Shown piece after piece: positions 35,224-44,453 of a DNA stretch of 64,000 bases; the first letter of the stretch is position 1, and the number at the start of each line of letters is the position of its first letter. The DNA is taken from assembly GCA_025356665.1 (NCBI GenBank), contig JANXRV010000151.1:1-64000 (forward strand), in the 5' to 3' direction. This DNA is from CAITSH01 sp025356665 (GTDB taxonomy: Bacteria; Pseudomonadota; Gammaproteobacteria; Burkholderiales; SG8-39). The notes under the pieces are model-generated. The model saw only the letters and a list, made by a program, of their open reading frames with translations, was not told the origin of the DNA and ran no database searches. A program made the position numbers and the translations under genes.

Positions 35224-36654
35224 ATGGAAGAAAAAGCTAACGCGCTAACGCGCCGGCGCTTTGTCCGGGCGATGGCCGGATCACTGGGTCTTGCCGGCAG
35301 TGGTTTGCTGAAGACCGCCGATGCACAAACGACAAGACCGAATATTGTCTTCATCATGGCTGATGACCTTGGCTATGGCGATCTGAGCTGCTACGGCCAG
35401 CAGGATTACACCACACCGAACACGGACCGGCTCGCCATCGAAGGCACGCGTCTCACCCAGGCTTATTCCAATTCCGCCTCCTGCTCGCCCACGCGCACCG
35501 CGCTGATTACCGGACGCTACCAGATGCGTCTGCCGATCGGCCTGGAAGAACCGCTTCAAGAGGGCGCCCCGAAAGATCTCGGCCTGCCGCCCGATCACCC
35601 GACCCTGCCCTCGCTGCTCAAAAAACTCGGCTATGGAACAACCCTGATCGGCAAATGGCATCTGGGTTTTCCACCGAATTTCGGCCCGCTCAAAAGCGGC
35701 TACGATCATTTTTACGGCGTGCTTGGCGGAACGACCGATTACTTCAACCACGGCTCCAATTCAAAGACACCGCTCTACGAGCAGGATGCAGCGGTTGACC
35801 GCGCCGGCTACCTCACCAACCTCTTCGGCGACCGTGCGGTGCAGAGCATTGAAGCCTATGCCAAAGTAAAGCAGCCGTTTTTCCTGAGCATGCATTTCAA
35901 TGCGCCGCACTATCCGTGGGAAGGGCCGGACGATGAGCCCGAATCACGCCGCATCCGGCAGCTGGTCCACCGCGACGGCGGTAATCAGAAAATTTTCGCG
36001 AAAATGGTGCAAAGCATGGACGCGAATGTGGGACGCATCCTGCAAGCACTCGACACGCAGGGACTCGCGCAAAACACCATCGTCATCTTCACCAGCGACA
36101 ATGGCGGAGAACGCTTCTCAAAGGTCTGGCCATTCAGCGGAATGAAAAACGAATTGCTCGAGGGCGGCCTGCGCATTCCGGCGATCGTCCGCTGGCCGGG
36201 TCGTGTCGCGGCGGGGCGCGTGCTGGAGCAGGTAATGATTTCCATGGACTGGATGCCCACGCTGCTCGCCGCCGCCGGTACGACACCCGATCCGGCGTTT
36301 CCAAGCGACGGCGAGAACCTGTTGTCGATACTGACCGGCGCCGCCCCGTCGCACGCACGCAGGCTTTTCTGGCGCTACAAGGCGGCCTCGCAGCGCGCAC
36401 TGCGCGACGGTGACATGAAATACCTGCGTATCGCCGGCAATGAATTTTTATTCGACGTGGTGCAGGATCCGCGTGAACGCGCGAACCTGAAAGTACGCCA
36501 GAAGGAAGTGTTTGACCGGTTGAAAGGCGATTGGGAGGCGTGGGAGCGCACGATGCTCGCCGAGCGGACCAAGCCCGCCCGGTTCACCAACGCCGGCGAT
36601 GGGCTAGCCGACCATTACGGCGTGGTCAATCCGCCGCAACCGCCTCCGCAATAA
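35224..36654 (+). CDS. Sulfatase (type I), Tat leader
   Basis: 476 residues. Leader TRRRFVRAMAG, then metal-binding IVFIMADDLGYGD (D47, D48) and the formylglycine site C87-S-P-T-R91, which matches CxPxR. GKWHLG lies near residue 143 and SDNGG is further on. The enzyme hydrolyses sulfate esters after conversion of C87 by a formylglycine-generating enzyme that is not in this window. Translation follows a run of GGGAG-bearing repeats. It is probably in an operon with the upstream hydrolases, and a GST follows. Confidence 0.9.
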   Translation: MEEKANALTRRRFVRAMAGSLGLAGSGLLKTADAQTTRPNIVFIMADDLGYGDLSCYGQQDYTTPNTDRLAIEGTRLTQAYSNSASCSPTRTALITGRYQMRLPIGLEEPLQEGAPKDLGLPPDHPTLPSLLKKLGYGTTLIGKWHLGFPPNFGPLKSGYDHFYGVLGGTTDYFNHGSNSKTPLYEQDAAVDRAGYLTNLFGDRAVQSIEAYAKVKQPFFLSMHFNAPHYPWEGPDDEPESRRIRQLVHRDGGNQKIFAKMVQSMDANVGRILQALDTQGLAQNTIVIFTSDNGGERFSKVWPFSGMKNELLEGGLRIPAIVRWPGRVAAGRVLEQVMISMDWMPTLLAAAGTTPDPAFPSDGENLLSILTGAAPSHARRLFWRYKAASQRALRDGDMKYLRIAGNEFLFDVVQDPRERANLKVRQKEVFDRLKGDWEAWERTMLAERTKPARFTNAGDGLADHYGVVNPPQPPPQ

Positions 36655-36762
36655 GCCCGCCTCGCGACAAGCTCCACCGGGCTGACGATAAACCCCATAC
36701 AATCTGACACCCCGAAAACGAACCATCGTCGTACCACCGACTAACCATCAGGAGAGATCCCC

Positions 36763-37377
36763 ATGCTGACCCTGTTTTACGCCCCCGGCGCCTGTTCCAT
36801 GGCCGCCCACATCGCGCTCGAAGAGTCCGGTGAAAAATACACACCAACAAAAGTCGACCTGTCCAAGGGCGAGCAACTGACCGCCGATTACAAGAAAATC
36901 CATCCGCTTGGCCGCGTGCCGGCGTTGCTGCTCGATGACGGCGCGCCGCTGACCGAGAACACCGCGATCATGCCCTTCCTCGGCAAGCGCTTCGGCATGT
37001 GGCCGACCGACCCGATCAAGGACGCGCAGGCCTTATCGGTAATCGGGTTCTTTGCCGCCAGCGTGCACCCGGCCCACGGTCACATCGGCCGCCCGGCGCG
37101 CTACACCGCCGACGAGTCGGCCTTCCCCGGCATCCAGGCCATGGGCAAGAAGACCTTTCACGAATATCTCAAGCAAATCGACGGCATGTACGCCGGCAAA
37201 GAATGGCTGACCGGCACCTATTCGGTGCTCGATGCCTACGCCTTTGTGTTCTACACCTGGGGCGTCAAGCGCGAGCTGCCGGTGGCCGAACTTAAAAACT
37301 ACACGGCGGCGGTGCAGCGCATGGCGCAACGCCCGGCGGTGCAGCGCGTGATGGCCGACGAGGGCGTGAAGCTCTGA
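36763..37377 (+). CDS. Beta-class glutathione S-transferase
   Basis: 204 residues. N-terminal thioredoxin-like domain with YAPGACSMAAHIAL (C11 is the beta-class cysteine), GRVPALLLDDG and a Glu-Asn (TENTAI) glutathione site. An all-helical C-terminal domain follows with LTGTYSVLDAYAF. Cytoplasmic detoxification or ring-cleavage-linked isomerisation is known for the class. CAGGAGAG precedes the ATG and a strong terminator follows the stop. Confidence 0.9.
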   Translation: MLTLFYAPGACSMAAHIALEESGEKYTPTKVDLSKGEQLTADYKKIHPLGRVPALLLDDGAPLTENTAIMPFLGKRFGMWPTDPIKDAQALSVIGFFAASVHPAHGHIGRPARYTADESAFPGIQAMGKKTFHEYLKQIDGMYAGKEWLTGTYSVLDAYAFVFYTWGVKRELPVAELKNYTAAVQRMAQRPAVQRVMADEGVKL

Positions 37378-37396
37378 TCGCCTCACCCGCGTAAAT

Positions 37397-37424
37397 AAAA
37401 AGGGGCGTTTCGCCCCTTTTTTTT
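37397..37424 (+). terminator. Rho-independent terminator after the GST gene
   Basis: AAAAAGGGGCG, a short TTT loop, CGCCCC and eight T residues. It closes the PhoD-CocE-sulfatase-GST row. Confidence 0.9.
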
Positions 37425-37538
37425 CGCCCGTCGCGCTTCGGACTTGAACTCGCAAACAAGCTGAAGATGCCCGCCTGGAGCGCCTTTCCAGACATCATCC
37501 GACCATCAGGTGACCATCAGCATCAGGTGAGCTAATTC

Positions 37539-37811
37539 ATGAGTGCCGAACTGGGATTGCGCATGATCGACGTGCCTCACAAGGGTGCCGCACCGGCCAT
37601 CACCGACCTGAGACGCGGCGAAATACAGGTGTTCTGCGCCCTCACCGTGACGGCGCTGCCGCTGGCCAGGGACGGCCGCGCGAAGCGCATCGCCATCATG
37701 CGCGAAGGACGCCCGGAACAGGGGCCGGAGATTCCGACCTTCACCGAACTGGGCTTTCCCAAGGTCAAGGCCGGCGTGATGTTCGGCGTGCTGGCTCCGG
37801 CCGCGCGATAG
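37539..37811 (+). pseudogene. Bug/TctC receptor fragment
   Basis: 90 residues, reading IDVPHKGAAPAITDLRRGEIQVF, IPTFTELGFPKVKAGVMFGVLAPAAR. This is the central part of a Bug protein (the usual YKG...PTFTE...LAPAGTP) with neither signal peptide nor end. It stops at TAG where GTP would follow. Short direct repeats (GACCATCAGG) precede it at 37501-37527. Confidence 0.75.
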
Positions 37812-37891
37812 CCGCTATACTGCGGAAAAAAAACGGGCATGGGCAAACGACCCCGAACGATATTCTCAAAAATTCCAAGAGGAGATACCCC

Positions 37892-38344
37892 ATGTTCGAA
37901 GAAAAGCGCACGCCCCGGTTGCTGTTTCCCGCCCTGCAGCCCTTGTATGACAGCATCACACCGCTCGCCTGGCCCTTGGTGCGCTGCGCCTCCGGCCTGA
38001 TTCTGGCCGTGCATGGCTGGGGCAAGGTGAGCAAGGGGCCAGAGGCCTTTGTGCCGCTGTTCTCCAAGATGGGACTGGAGCCGGCGCTGCTGATTTTCTG
38101 GACCTTGCTGGTGGTGGAGTTCATCGGCGGTATCAGCATGGCGGCCGGACTCCTCACGCGTTTCTGGGCCGCGGCCATCACCATCGAGATGCTGGTGATC
38201 GTGAACATCTACATCCCCAACGGTTTTGGCTGGCTCGCGCGCGGCTATGAATACGCGCTGCTGTGGGCGCTGGTATCGCTGGCCATCTGGATGAAGGGCG
38301 GCGGCGAGTATTCGATCGATCGCAAGTTCGGCGTCGAACTGTAA
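37892..38344 (+). CDS. DoxX-family membrane protein
   Basis: 150 residues with four membrane helices: WPLVRCASGLILAVHGWGKV, ALLIFWTLLVVEFIGGISMAAG, FWAAAITIEMLVIV and ALLWALVSLAIW. This is the DoxX/SURF4 pattern. An inner-membrane protein of unclear reaction, different from the smaller DoxX at 19661. AGGAGATACCCC precedes the ATG. Convergent with the next Bug gene. Confidence 0.85.
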   Translation: MFEEKRTPRLLFPALQPLYDSITPLAWPLVRCASGLILAVHGWGKVSKGPEAFVPLFSKMGLEPALLIFWTLLVVEFIGGISMAAGLLTRFWAAAITIEMLVIVNIYIPNGFGWLARGYEYALLWALVSLAIWMKGGGEYSIDRKFGVEL

Positions 38345-38370
38345 TCCGGGCAAAACGCGGCAAGCAGATC

Positions 38371-38407
38371 GCCCGGAAAAGCCCGTCAGGCGGGCATTTC
38401 CGGGCGA
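38371..38407. repeat. GGAAA/TTTCC hairpin element between convergent genes
   Basis: GCCCGGAAAAGCCCGTC pairs with GGCGGGCATTTCCGGGC. It is the longest and cleanest copy of the family, placed between DoxX (+) and Bug (-). Confidence 0.65.
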
Positions 38408-38414
38408 TTTGTGT

Positions 38415-39401
38415 TTACTCCGGCGTGATTTTCGCCGCTGTCACGATCTTGCGGAACACTTCGCTGTCGGCCTTGATCGCGTTGAGAAACTCCTCCGGCG
38501 ACCGGCCCGGGGTGATGGTGAAGCCCAGCCCCTCCATCTGCGTCTTGTATTCGGGCGTGTTGACGATCCTGCGCACTTCGGTATTGAGCCGATCGACCAT
38601 GGGGCGCGGCAGGCCGGCCGGGGCCATCACACCAAACCACAGGTCTGGCATGTTGTAGCCGGGAATGGACTCGCGCACGGTCGGTATGTTCGGATCCGAC
38701 TGCAAGCGCCTGGCTTCCATCACGCCAAGGGCGCGCAACTTGCCCGAACGCACATGCGGCAGCACCGTTGAGGCGGTGAGGATGGCCATCGGAATCTGGC
38801 CTGCCAGCACATCAACTAGCGCACTGCTGCCTCCCTTGTAGGCGACGTGCGTCACCTCCACCCCGGTGAGTTGTGTCAACAGCACCCCGCCAACGTGCTG
38901 GTTGGAGCCCACACCGATGGTGCCGTAAAAAAGTTTGCCCGGATTCTTCCTGCCGTAGTCGATCAACTCGCGCATGGAGTTCACCGGCAGGGACGGATGC
39001 ACCACCACCAGCGCGGACGCGTAGGCGATGTCGGTGATGGCAACCAACTCCTTCATCGGGTCGTAGGGCACGTCTTTGCTGAACAGGTTGATGACGTAGT
39101 TGTTCATCGTGCCCGCGAGCAGTGAGTAACCGTCGGGCTGCGACTTGGCGATGTTATTGAAGCCGATGGTGCCGTTGCTGCCGGGACGGTTCTCGACCAC
39201 CACGGGCTGGCCCAGCGCCTCGCCGAGCTTTTGCGCCAGCGGGCGGGCCAGCACATCGACCGCGCCGCCGGGGGAGAAGGGCGCCACCATGCGAATGGGC
39301 TTGTTCGGCCAGGGAGGGGCCTGCGCCTGCACCAGTGACGGAAGGCACAGCAACAAAGCGGCGAGGCCGGCCAGACGGAAAATTTCATGCGTGCGGATCA
39401 T
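38415..39401 (-). CDS. Bug/TctC-family periplasmic solute receptor
   Basis: 328 residues. Signal peptide MIRTHEIFRLAGLAALLLC...LVQAQ, then WPNKPIRMVAPFSPGGAVDV, VVVENRPGSNG, HVAYKGGSSALVDVLAG and MAPAGLPRPMVDRL, ending AKITPE. AAAGGAAA precedes the ATG at 39401. Divergent from the molybdenum hydroxylase genes, sharing a 275-base control region that contains tandem repeats. Confidence 0.92.
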   Translation of the reverse strand: MIRTHEIFRLAGLAALLLCLPSLVQAQAPPWPNKPIRMVAPFSPGGAVDVLARPLAQKLGEALGQPVVVENRPGSNGTIGFNNIAKSQPDGYSLLAGTMNNYVINLFSKDVPYDPMKELVAITDIAYASALVVVHPSLPVNSMRELIDYGRKNPGKLFYGTIGVGSNQHVGGVLLTQLTGVEVTHVAYKGGSSALVDVLAGQIPMAILTASTVLPHVRSGKLRALGVMEARRLQSDPNIPTVRESIPGYNMPDLWFGVMAPAGLPRPMVDRLNTEVRRIVNTPEYKTQMEGLGFTITPGRSPEEFLNAIKADSEVFRKIVTAAKITPE

Positions 39402-39464
39402 GCGACGGTTTCCTTTATTTGAATTGAAGACTGCATGCAATAAACTTAAACTTCAGTGCCACGT

Positions 39465-39516
39465 TATTTGCACCACGTATTTGCATCAGGTATTTGCACC
39501 ACGTATTTACACCGCA
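39465..39516. repeat. Four 13-base tandem repeats in a divergent promoter region
   Basis: TATTTGCACCACG, TATTTGCATCAGG, TATTTGCACCACG, TATTTACACCGCA stand head to tail between the Bug and hydroxylase starts. A second, shorter tandem pair CGCCAAACAT lies at 39548-39567. They may be iterated regulator sites. Confidence 0.7.
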
Positions 39517-39676
39517 TGTTGAAGCAAAATACCTTGAAAAAACATTTCGCCAAACATCGCCAAACATCCAGCCGCCGAAAAATTCAGTAAATATCTAGCA
39601 ATTATCACGCCATCATGGCAAGTTTCAGGTTTTTGCTCTGAAACCTGTCCCACCCCAAGCTTAACCCGAACCCATC

Positions 39677-40165
39677 ATGCCAGCCCTACCCGAACCAATA
39701 CGCCTCACCGTCAACGGCACCGAGCACACGGTGCAGGCGGCGCACGACACGCCATTGTTGTACATATTACGCAACGACTTGCAACTCAAGGGCAGCAAAT
39801 TCGGTTGCGGCCTCGGCCAATGCGGTGCCTGCATGGTGCTCATGGACGGCCGCAACGTGATGTCCTGCGACACGCCGCTATGGGCGGCGGCCGGCAAATC
39901 CATCACCACCGTCGAGGGTCTGGGAACGCCCGACGCACCCGGCTTGGTGCAGCGCGCCTTCATCGCCGAGCAGGCGGCGCAGTGCGGCTATTGCATCAGC
40001 GGCATGATTGTCAGCGCCAGCGCGTTGCTGGGCGAGACGCCCGAGCCGAGCGACGCGCAGATCCGCGCAGCGCTGACGGGCAACCTGTGCCGTTGCGGCA
40101 CCCACACGCGCATCATCAAGGCGGTGCGGCGCGCGGCCCTTGAACTTGCCGGCAGCGCGGCATGA
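39677..40165 (+). CDS. Molybdenum hydroxylase 2Fe-2S subunit (IorA/NdhS-like)
   Basis: 162 residues. Plant-type 2Fe-2S cysteines C44, C49, C52, C64 and the second cluster C103, C106, C138, C140 (QCGYC...CRCG). This is the small subunit of xanthine-oxidase-family enzymes in the isoquinoline/nicotinate oxidoreductase subgroup, which do not need a separate FAD subunit. Its stop overlaps the large-subunit start by four bases. Electrons go from the Mo site through both clusters to an acceptor not identified here. Confidence 0.92.
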   Translation: MPALPEPIRLTVNGTEHTVQAAHDTPLLYILRNDLQLKGSKFGCGLGQCGACMVLMDGRNVMSCDTPLWAAAGKSITTVEGLGTPDAPGLVQRAFIAEQAAQCGYCISGMIVSASALLGETPEPSDAQIRAALTGNLCRCGTHTRIIKAVRRAALELAGSAA

Positions 40166-42333
40166 GCGCGCCAGCGTCCCCTTCGGCCCCGCGCAAACTG
40201 CCCGGCAGCCTCAACGCCAACCGCCGGCTCAGCCAGTGGCTTTGCTTTGACAACAGCAGCCGCACCGTTACGGTGCTCAGCGGCAAGGTCGAGATCGGCC
40301 AGGGCGTGGCCACGATCATGGCGCAGGTGGCGGCCGAGGAACTGGACATCGCGCTGGCGCAACTCACGCTTTGCAGCGGCGACACCGCGCGCGCGCCCGA
40401 CGAGGGCCAGACCTCGGGCAGCCGCTCGGCCAACGAGGGTGGCCTCGCGGTGCGTTACGCCTGCGCCGAGGCGCGCCACCTGTTGCTGCAGGCTGCGGCC
40501 GCCCGGCTAGGCTGCGCTGCCGATACGCTGCACATCGCGGACGGCGCATTCCATTCGGCTGCGGGCGCCACAGGGATCACCTACTGGGACCTGCCGCACG
40601 CGACGCTGCTCGATCGCGAAGCGAGCGCCGCGGTGGCGCCAAAAAATCCATCCCTGCACACGCTTGTGGGCAAACCGGTGCCGCGTCTGGACATCGGGCA
40701 CAAGGTCACCGGCATGCCGAGCTTTGTGCACGACATGACATTGCCAGGCATGCTGTTTGGCCGCGTCGTGCGCCCGCCCAGCGACCATGCCCAACTGCTG
40801 GCCTTTGACGCCGCGTCGGTGCGCGCGCTGCCCGGCGTGGTGGCCGTGTTGGTGGACGGCAATTTCATCGGCATCGTCGCCGCGCGCGAAGAGCAGGCGG
40901 TCAAGGCGCGGCTCGCCGCCATCGCCGCGGCAACCTGGCGCGAGCAGGCCATCGCCACCGACGAGGCCGGCCTTTACGATTATTTCCAGAGCCGCGCCAC
41001 GCGCGACCTGGTGATCTTTGATCGCGCCGACGCGCCGGCCACGCGCGCCGGTGCGCGCCGGCTTGAGGCCGAATACAAAAAGCCCTACCTCGCCCACGCC
41101 GCCATCGGTCCTTCGTGCGCGCTCGCGCGCATCGCCGAAGGCGGACGCGGTCACATCGAGGTGTGGTCGCACACGCAGGGCGTGTACCCGCTGCGCAACG
41201 AACTGGCGCTGGTGCTGGGCGTGCCGCCCGGGCACATCGTCGTGCACCACGCCCAGGGCGCCGGCTGCTTCGGCCATAACGGCGCCGACGACGTGGCGCT
41301 CGATGCCGTGCTGCTGTCGCGCGCCGCCGGCGGTGCGCCGGTGCAGGTGCAGTGGATGCGCGAGGACGAATTCGCCTGGGAGCCCAGCGGCTCGGCCATG
41401 CTGATGAAACTGCGCGGCGATCTTGATGCCGCAGGCAATGTCACCGACTGGCAATACGATGTCTGGGGCAACGGCTACCGCCACCGCCCCGGCTCGGGCA
41501 AGCCCGATGCGCATGAATCATCGCTGCTGGCCTCCTGGCATCTGGCGCAACCGGTGCCGCGCGCGCCGCAATACGACCAGCTCATGGTCGGCAACAAGGG
41601 CGGCGGCGGCGGCCTGGCGATGAATGCGGTGGCACCCTACGACTTTCCCAATCATCACGCCACATCGCACCTGGTGGCCGAGCGGCCGATACGCGTGTCA
41701 TCGCTGCGCTCACTCGGTGGCTATGGCAATATTTTCGCGGTCGAGTCCTTCATGGACGAACTGGCCATTGCCTCTGGCGCCGACCCGGTGGCGTTTCGGC
41801 TGCGTTATCTCACCGACCCGCGCGCTATTGCCGTGATCGAACTGGCGGCGCAAAAAGCCGGCTGGCAGCCCGGCGACAGCGACGGCATCACCGGTCGCGG
41901 CGTGGCCTTCTCGCAGGTGAGCAACCAATACAGCTATGTGGCCGTCGTGGCCGAAATAGAAATCGACCCGGACCTGCGCGTCACGCGCGTCATCGCCGCG
42001 GTCGACGTCGGCCAGGTTCTCAATCCGGACGGCGTGATCAACCAGATCGAGGGCGGCATCGTGCAGGCGGTGAGCTGGACGCTTAAGGAGCAGGTGCGCT
42101 TTGGCGAACGGGGCGTCACCAGCCGCGACTGGGAGCAGTACCCCATCCTGACCTTCCCCGAGGTGCCGCTGGTGGAGGTGCACCTCATCGACCGCCCGCA
42201 CGAGCCGCCGGTGGGCGCGGGCGAGTCGGTCATGGGCCAGACCGCCGCGGCCATCGCCAACGCGCTGCACCACATCGCCGGCGTGCGCATCCGCGAACTG
42301 CCGATCACGCGCGAAAGAATCGCCGCCGCCTGA
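40162..42333 (+). CDS. Molybdopterin-binding hydroxylase large subunit (IorB/nicotinate-type)
   Basis: 723 residues. It opens with the IorB-like SLNANRRLSQWLCFDN, then VEIGQGVATIMAQVAAEEL, HAQGAGCFGHNGADDVALDA, WMREDEFAWEPSG, and near the end the catalytic Glu E688 in GAGESVMGQTAAAIANAL. It hydroxylates an N-heterocycle or aldehyde with water as oxygen source in the family; the substrate is unknown. No C-terminal cytochrome domain is present, unlike NicB. Coupled to the 2Fe-2S subunit; a GntR gene follows 219 bases later. Confidence 0.88.
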   Translation: MSAPASPSAPRKLPGSLNANRRLSQWLCFDNSSRTVTVLSGKVEIGQGVATIMAQVAAEELDIALAQLTLCSGDTARAPDEGQTSGSRSANEGGLAVRYACAEARHLLLQAAAARLGCAADTLHIADGAFHSAAGATGITYWDLPHATLLDREASAAVAPKNPSLHTLVGKPVPRLDIGHKVTGMPSFVHDMTLPGMLFGRVVRPPSDHAQLLAFDAASVRALPGVVAVLVDGNFIGIVAAREEQAVKARLAAIAAATWREQAIATDEAGLYDYFQSRATRDLVIFDRADAPATRAGARRLEAEYKKPYLAHAAIGPSCALARIAEGGRGHIEVWSHTQGVYPLRNELALVLGVPPGHIVVHHAQGAGCFGHNGADDVALDAVLLSRAAGGAPVQVQWMREDEFAWEPSGSAMLMKLRGDLDAAGNVTDWQYDVWGNGYRHRPGSGKPDAHESSLLASWHLAQPVPRAPQYDQLMVGNKGGGGGLAMNAVAPYDFPNHHATSHLVAERPIRVSSLRSLGGYGNIFAVESFMDELAIASGADPVAFRLRYLTDPRAIAVIELAAQKAGWQPGDSDGITGRGVAFSQVSNQYSYVAVVAEIEIDPDLRVTRVIAAVDVGQVLNPDGVINQIEGGIVQAVSWTLKEQVRFGERGVTSRDWEQYPILTFPEVPLVEVHLIDRPHEPPVGAGESVMGQTAAAIANALHHIAGVRIRELPITRERIAAA

Positions 42334-42350
42334 ACGCCTTGCACCAGCCA

Positions 42351-42391
42351 TCGCCTGGAAAGCAGCGCCAGGCGGGCGTTTCGAGGCGGTT
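42351..42391. repeat. GGAAA/TTTCC hairpin element
   Basis: TCGCCTGGAAAGCAGCGCC pairs imperfectly with GGCGGGCGTTTCGAGGCGG. It follows the hydroxylase large subunit. Confidence 0.5.
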
Positions 42392-42460
42392 ATGGCAACA
42401 GAGGCGGCTTTTTCAGGGCCTGAGGCAGGGCCGTGCGGCGGCCCCTTTCTGCGTAACACA

Positions 42461-42480
42461 TTACTAAACATGTTATAAAT
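42461..42480 (+). promoter_or_regulatory. Conserved sequence upstream of GntR gene 1
   Basis: TTACTAAACATGTTATAAAT contains the palindrome AACATGTT and a TATAAAT box. The same 20 bases with one change lie at 54596-54615 before the second GntR gene. It probably combines promoter and autoregulatory site. Confidence 0.6.
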
Positions 42481-42552
42481 TACCCCGACACGATCGCACA
42501 AAATCGGACAACACCACAGGCCCCGACGAGGCCGGCACGGAGAACGCAGGGA

Positions 42553-43275
42553 ATGGCTACGCCGCGCAAACGCACTGAAGCGAAGACACCGAAGACACCA
42601 AAGACACCGAAGCACCAAGCCGTCTCGCCACGCGAGCAGGCGATCATCGAGCCGGCGCCCAAGGGATCGCTCGGCGACGAAGCCTACGAGGCGATCAAAT
42701 GGCAGATCCTCACAATGGAGCTGGCGCCGGGCACCTTTTTGAACGTGCAGGAACTCTCCGAGCGCCTGCAACTGGGACGATCGCCCGTGCATTACGCCGT
42801 ACACCGCCTGCAGCACGACGGCCTGCTGGAGGTGATACAGCGCAAGGGCATACTGGTGCGCAGTTGGTCGCCGCAAGCGATCAACCATGTCGTGGAGGCG
42901 CGTATTCCGCTGGAGATGGTGATGGTGCGCCTCGCCGCCGAACGCGCCACCGAGGAACAGTTACGCGCGCTCAAGGGGCGCCTCACCGAGGGCAAGAAAC
43001 TCGTCACCGCGAAAAACCGCCAGGGCCTGATGGAACTCGATCACGATTTCCATGCCGGCCTCGCTGCCTGCGCCGCCAACCCGGTCATCGCCGAACTGCT
43101 GCAAACGCTGCATCAGCGCTCCACGCCGCTTTGGTCAACCTCGATCGCCGGGCAGCGCGACTACGCGCAGGTACAGGAGCAGCATGAAAAGGTGCTGGCA
43201 CGCGTGGTCGCGCGCGACGCCGAGGGCGCCGCCGAGGCGGTCCGCCAACATCTGCAGGCGCTCGTGCGCAAGTAA
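42553..43275 (+). CDS. GntR/FCD-family transcriptional regulator
   Basis: 240 residues. A basic N-terminal tail with TPK repeats, then a winged helix (GSLGDEAYEAIKWQIL, NVQELSERLQLGRSPVHYAVHRL) and an FCD ligand domain with metal-site-like residues in LMELDHDFHAGLA and an H near the end (QVQEQHEKV). FCD regulators bind small acids and usually repress catabolic operons. About five in six residues match the regulator at 54667-55371 over the shared part. It sits between a hydroxylase and a convergent Bug gene, as its twin does. Confidence 0.92.
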   Translation: MATPRKRTEAKTPKTPKTPKHQAVSPREQAIIEPAPKGSLGDEAYEAIKWQILTMELAPGTFLNVQELSERLQLGRSPVHYAVHRLQHDGLLEVIQRKGILVRSWSPQAINHVVEARIPLEMVMVRLAAERATEEQLRALKGRLTEGKKLVTAKNRQGLMELDHDFHAGLAACAANPVIAELLQTLHQRSTPLWSTSIAGQRDYAQVQEQHEKVLARVVARDAEGAAEAVRQHLQALVRK

Positions 43276-43295
43276 TCCGCCCGCCAAGTCGACCA

Positions 43296-44363
43296 CTAGT
43301 CGGCCCGCGCGCCGGAGATGCGCACAATACGCTCCCACTTTTGCGTTTCAACGCGGATGTGACGGGCGAACTCATCGGGCGACAAACCACGCAACTCCAC
43401 CCCCAGCGCGGCAAAACGCGCCTCGACCTCGGGCTTGCGCAACACCATTGCGATGCCCTCGCTCAGCCGCACAACGATGTCACGCGGCGTGCCGGCGCGC
43501 GCGACGATACCGAACCAGGGCGTCGCCTCGAAGCCGGCAAGGCCGGATTCATCCACGGTCGGAATATCGGGTGCGGCACGGATGCGCTTGGGCTCGGCCA
43601 CGGCCAGGGCGCGGAGCGCTCCGGCGCGTGCGTGCGGCAGGCTCGTCGTGGTGTTATCAAACATCAACTGCACGCGCCCGGCCAGCAGGTCGGTGAGCGC
43701 CGGCGCGCTGCCCTTGTAAGGCACATGCAGGATGTCGGTTCCGGTCATGGACTTGAATAACTCCAGCGCGAGTTGCCCGGTCGAGCCGTTGCCCTGCGAA
43801 GCCGCCGAGAGCCTGCCCGGATTGGCCTTGGCGTAGGCGATGAGTTCGCGCACATTGGTCACCGGTAGCGCCGGATTCACCACCAGCAGCAGCGGCGCGA
43901 CAGCCACCATGGACACAGGCGCGAACGCCGTCTGCGCATCAAAGGGCAGCGCCGTGTAAAGGCTGGCATTAATGGCCAGCGGCCCGGGCGGCGTGATCAA
44001 AAACGTGTACCCATCGGCCGGCGCCTTGGCGACAATTTCCGCACCAAGGTTGCCATTTGCGCCGGGGCGGTTTTCAACCACCACCGGTTGGCCGAGCAGC
44101 GCGCCCAGTTCCGCGCCTATGCTGCGCGCCAGCGTGTCAGCGGTACCGCCCGGTGGATTGGTGGCAATGAGGCGCAAAGGTCGCGCCGGCCAGGACTGCG
44201 CCTGCGCGATCTGCGCCTGTAGGGCAAAGACGAGGAACGCGGCGAATATCGAATAGACGCGGATGAAACGACAACGCCCCCTGGCACTGGCATCGCGAAA
44301 ACAATCGCCGCGAAAACCCTGAAAAGACCCTGGCATTGTCCGTGTCCCGTAAAGTACATTCAA
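43296..44363 (-). CDS. Bug/TctC-family periplasmic solute receptor
   Basis: 355 residues. Leader ending IAQAQ, then WPARPLRLIATNPPGGTADTL, VVVENRPGANG, HVPYKGSAPALTDLLAG and VARAGTPRDIVVRL, ending ISGARAD. The TNPPGG loop is shared with the broken copy at 55368-56344, so these two are close paralogues. The leader is long; the true start could be the Met at 44336. Convergent with GntR gene 1, 20 bases apart at their ends. Confidence 0.9.
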   Translation of the reverse strand: MNVLYGTRTMPGSFQGFRGDCFRDASARGRCRFIRVYSIFAAFLVFALQAQIAQAQSWPARPLRLIATNPPGGTADTLARSIGAELGALLGQPVVVENRPGANGNLGAEIVAKAPADGYTFLITPPGPLAINASLYTALPFDAQTAFAPVSMVAVAPLLLVVNPALPVTNVRELIAYAKANPGRLSAASQGNGSTGQLALELFKSMTGTDILHVPYKGSAPALTDLLAGRVQLMFDNTTTSLPHARAGALRALAVAEPKRIRAAPDIPTVDESGLAGFEATPWFGIVARAGTPRDIVVRLSEGIAMVLRKPEVEARFAALGVELRGLSPDEFARHIRVETQKWERIVRISGARAD

Positions 44364-44453
44364 ATCGAGATATGAGTCTGAGCTGAGTGGATGTGATTTT
44401 TTTGCTACATACCCTGTGCATAACCCGATTGCATAACGGGGTTCGGGGGTTGT

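Noticed and set aside
39465..39567. Plasmid-type iterons or a CRISPR array
   Set aside because: Units are too short for CRISPR and there are no spacers; no Rep gene or DnaA boxes are nearby.
42580..42620. AAGACACCG tandem repeats as a regulatory array
   Set aside because: They lie inside the GntR coding frame and simply encode the TPK-repeat tail.
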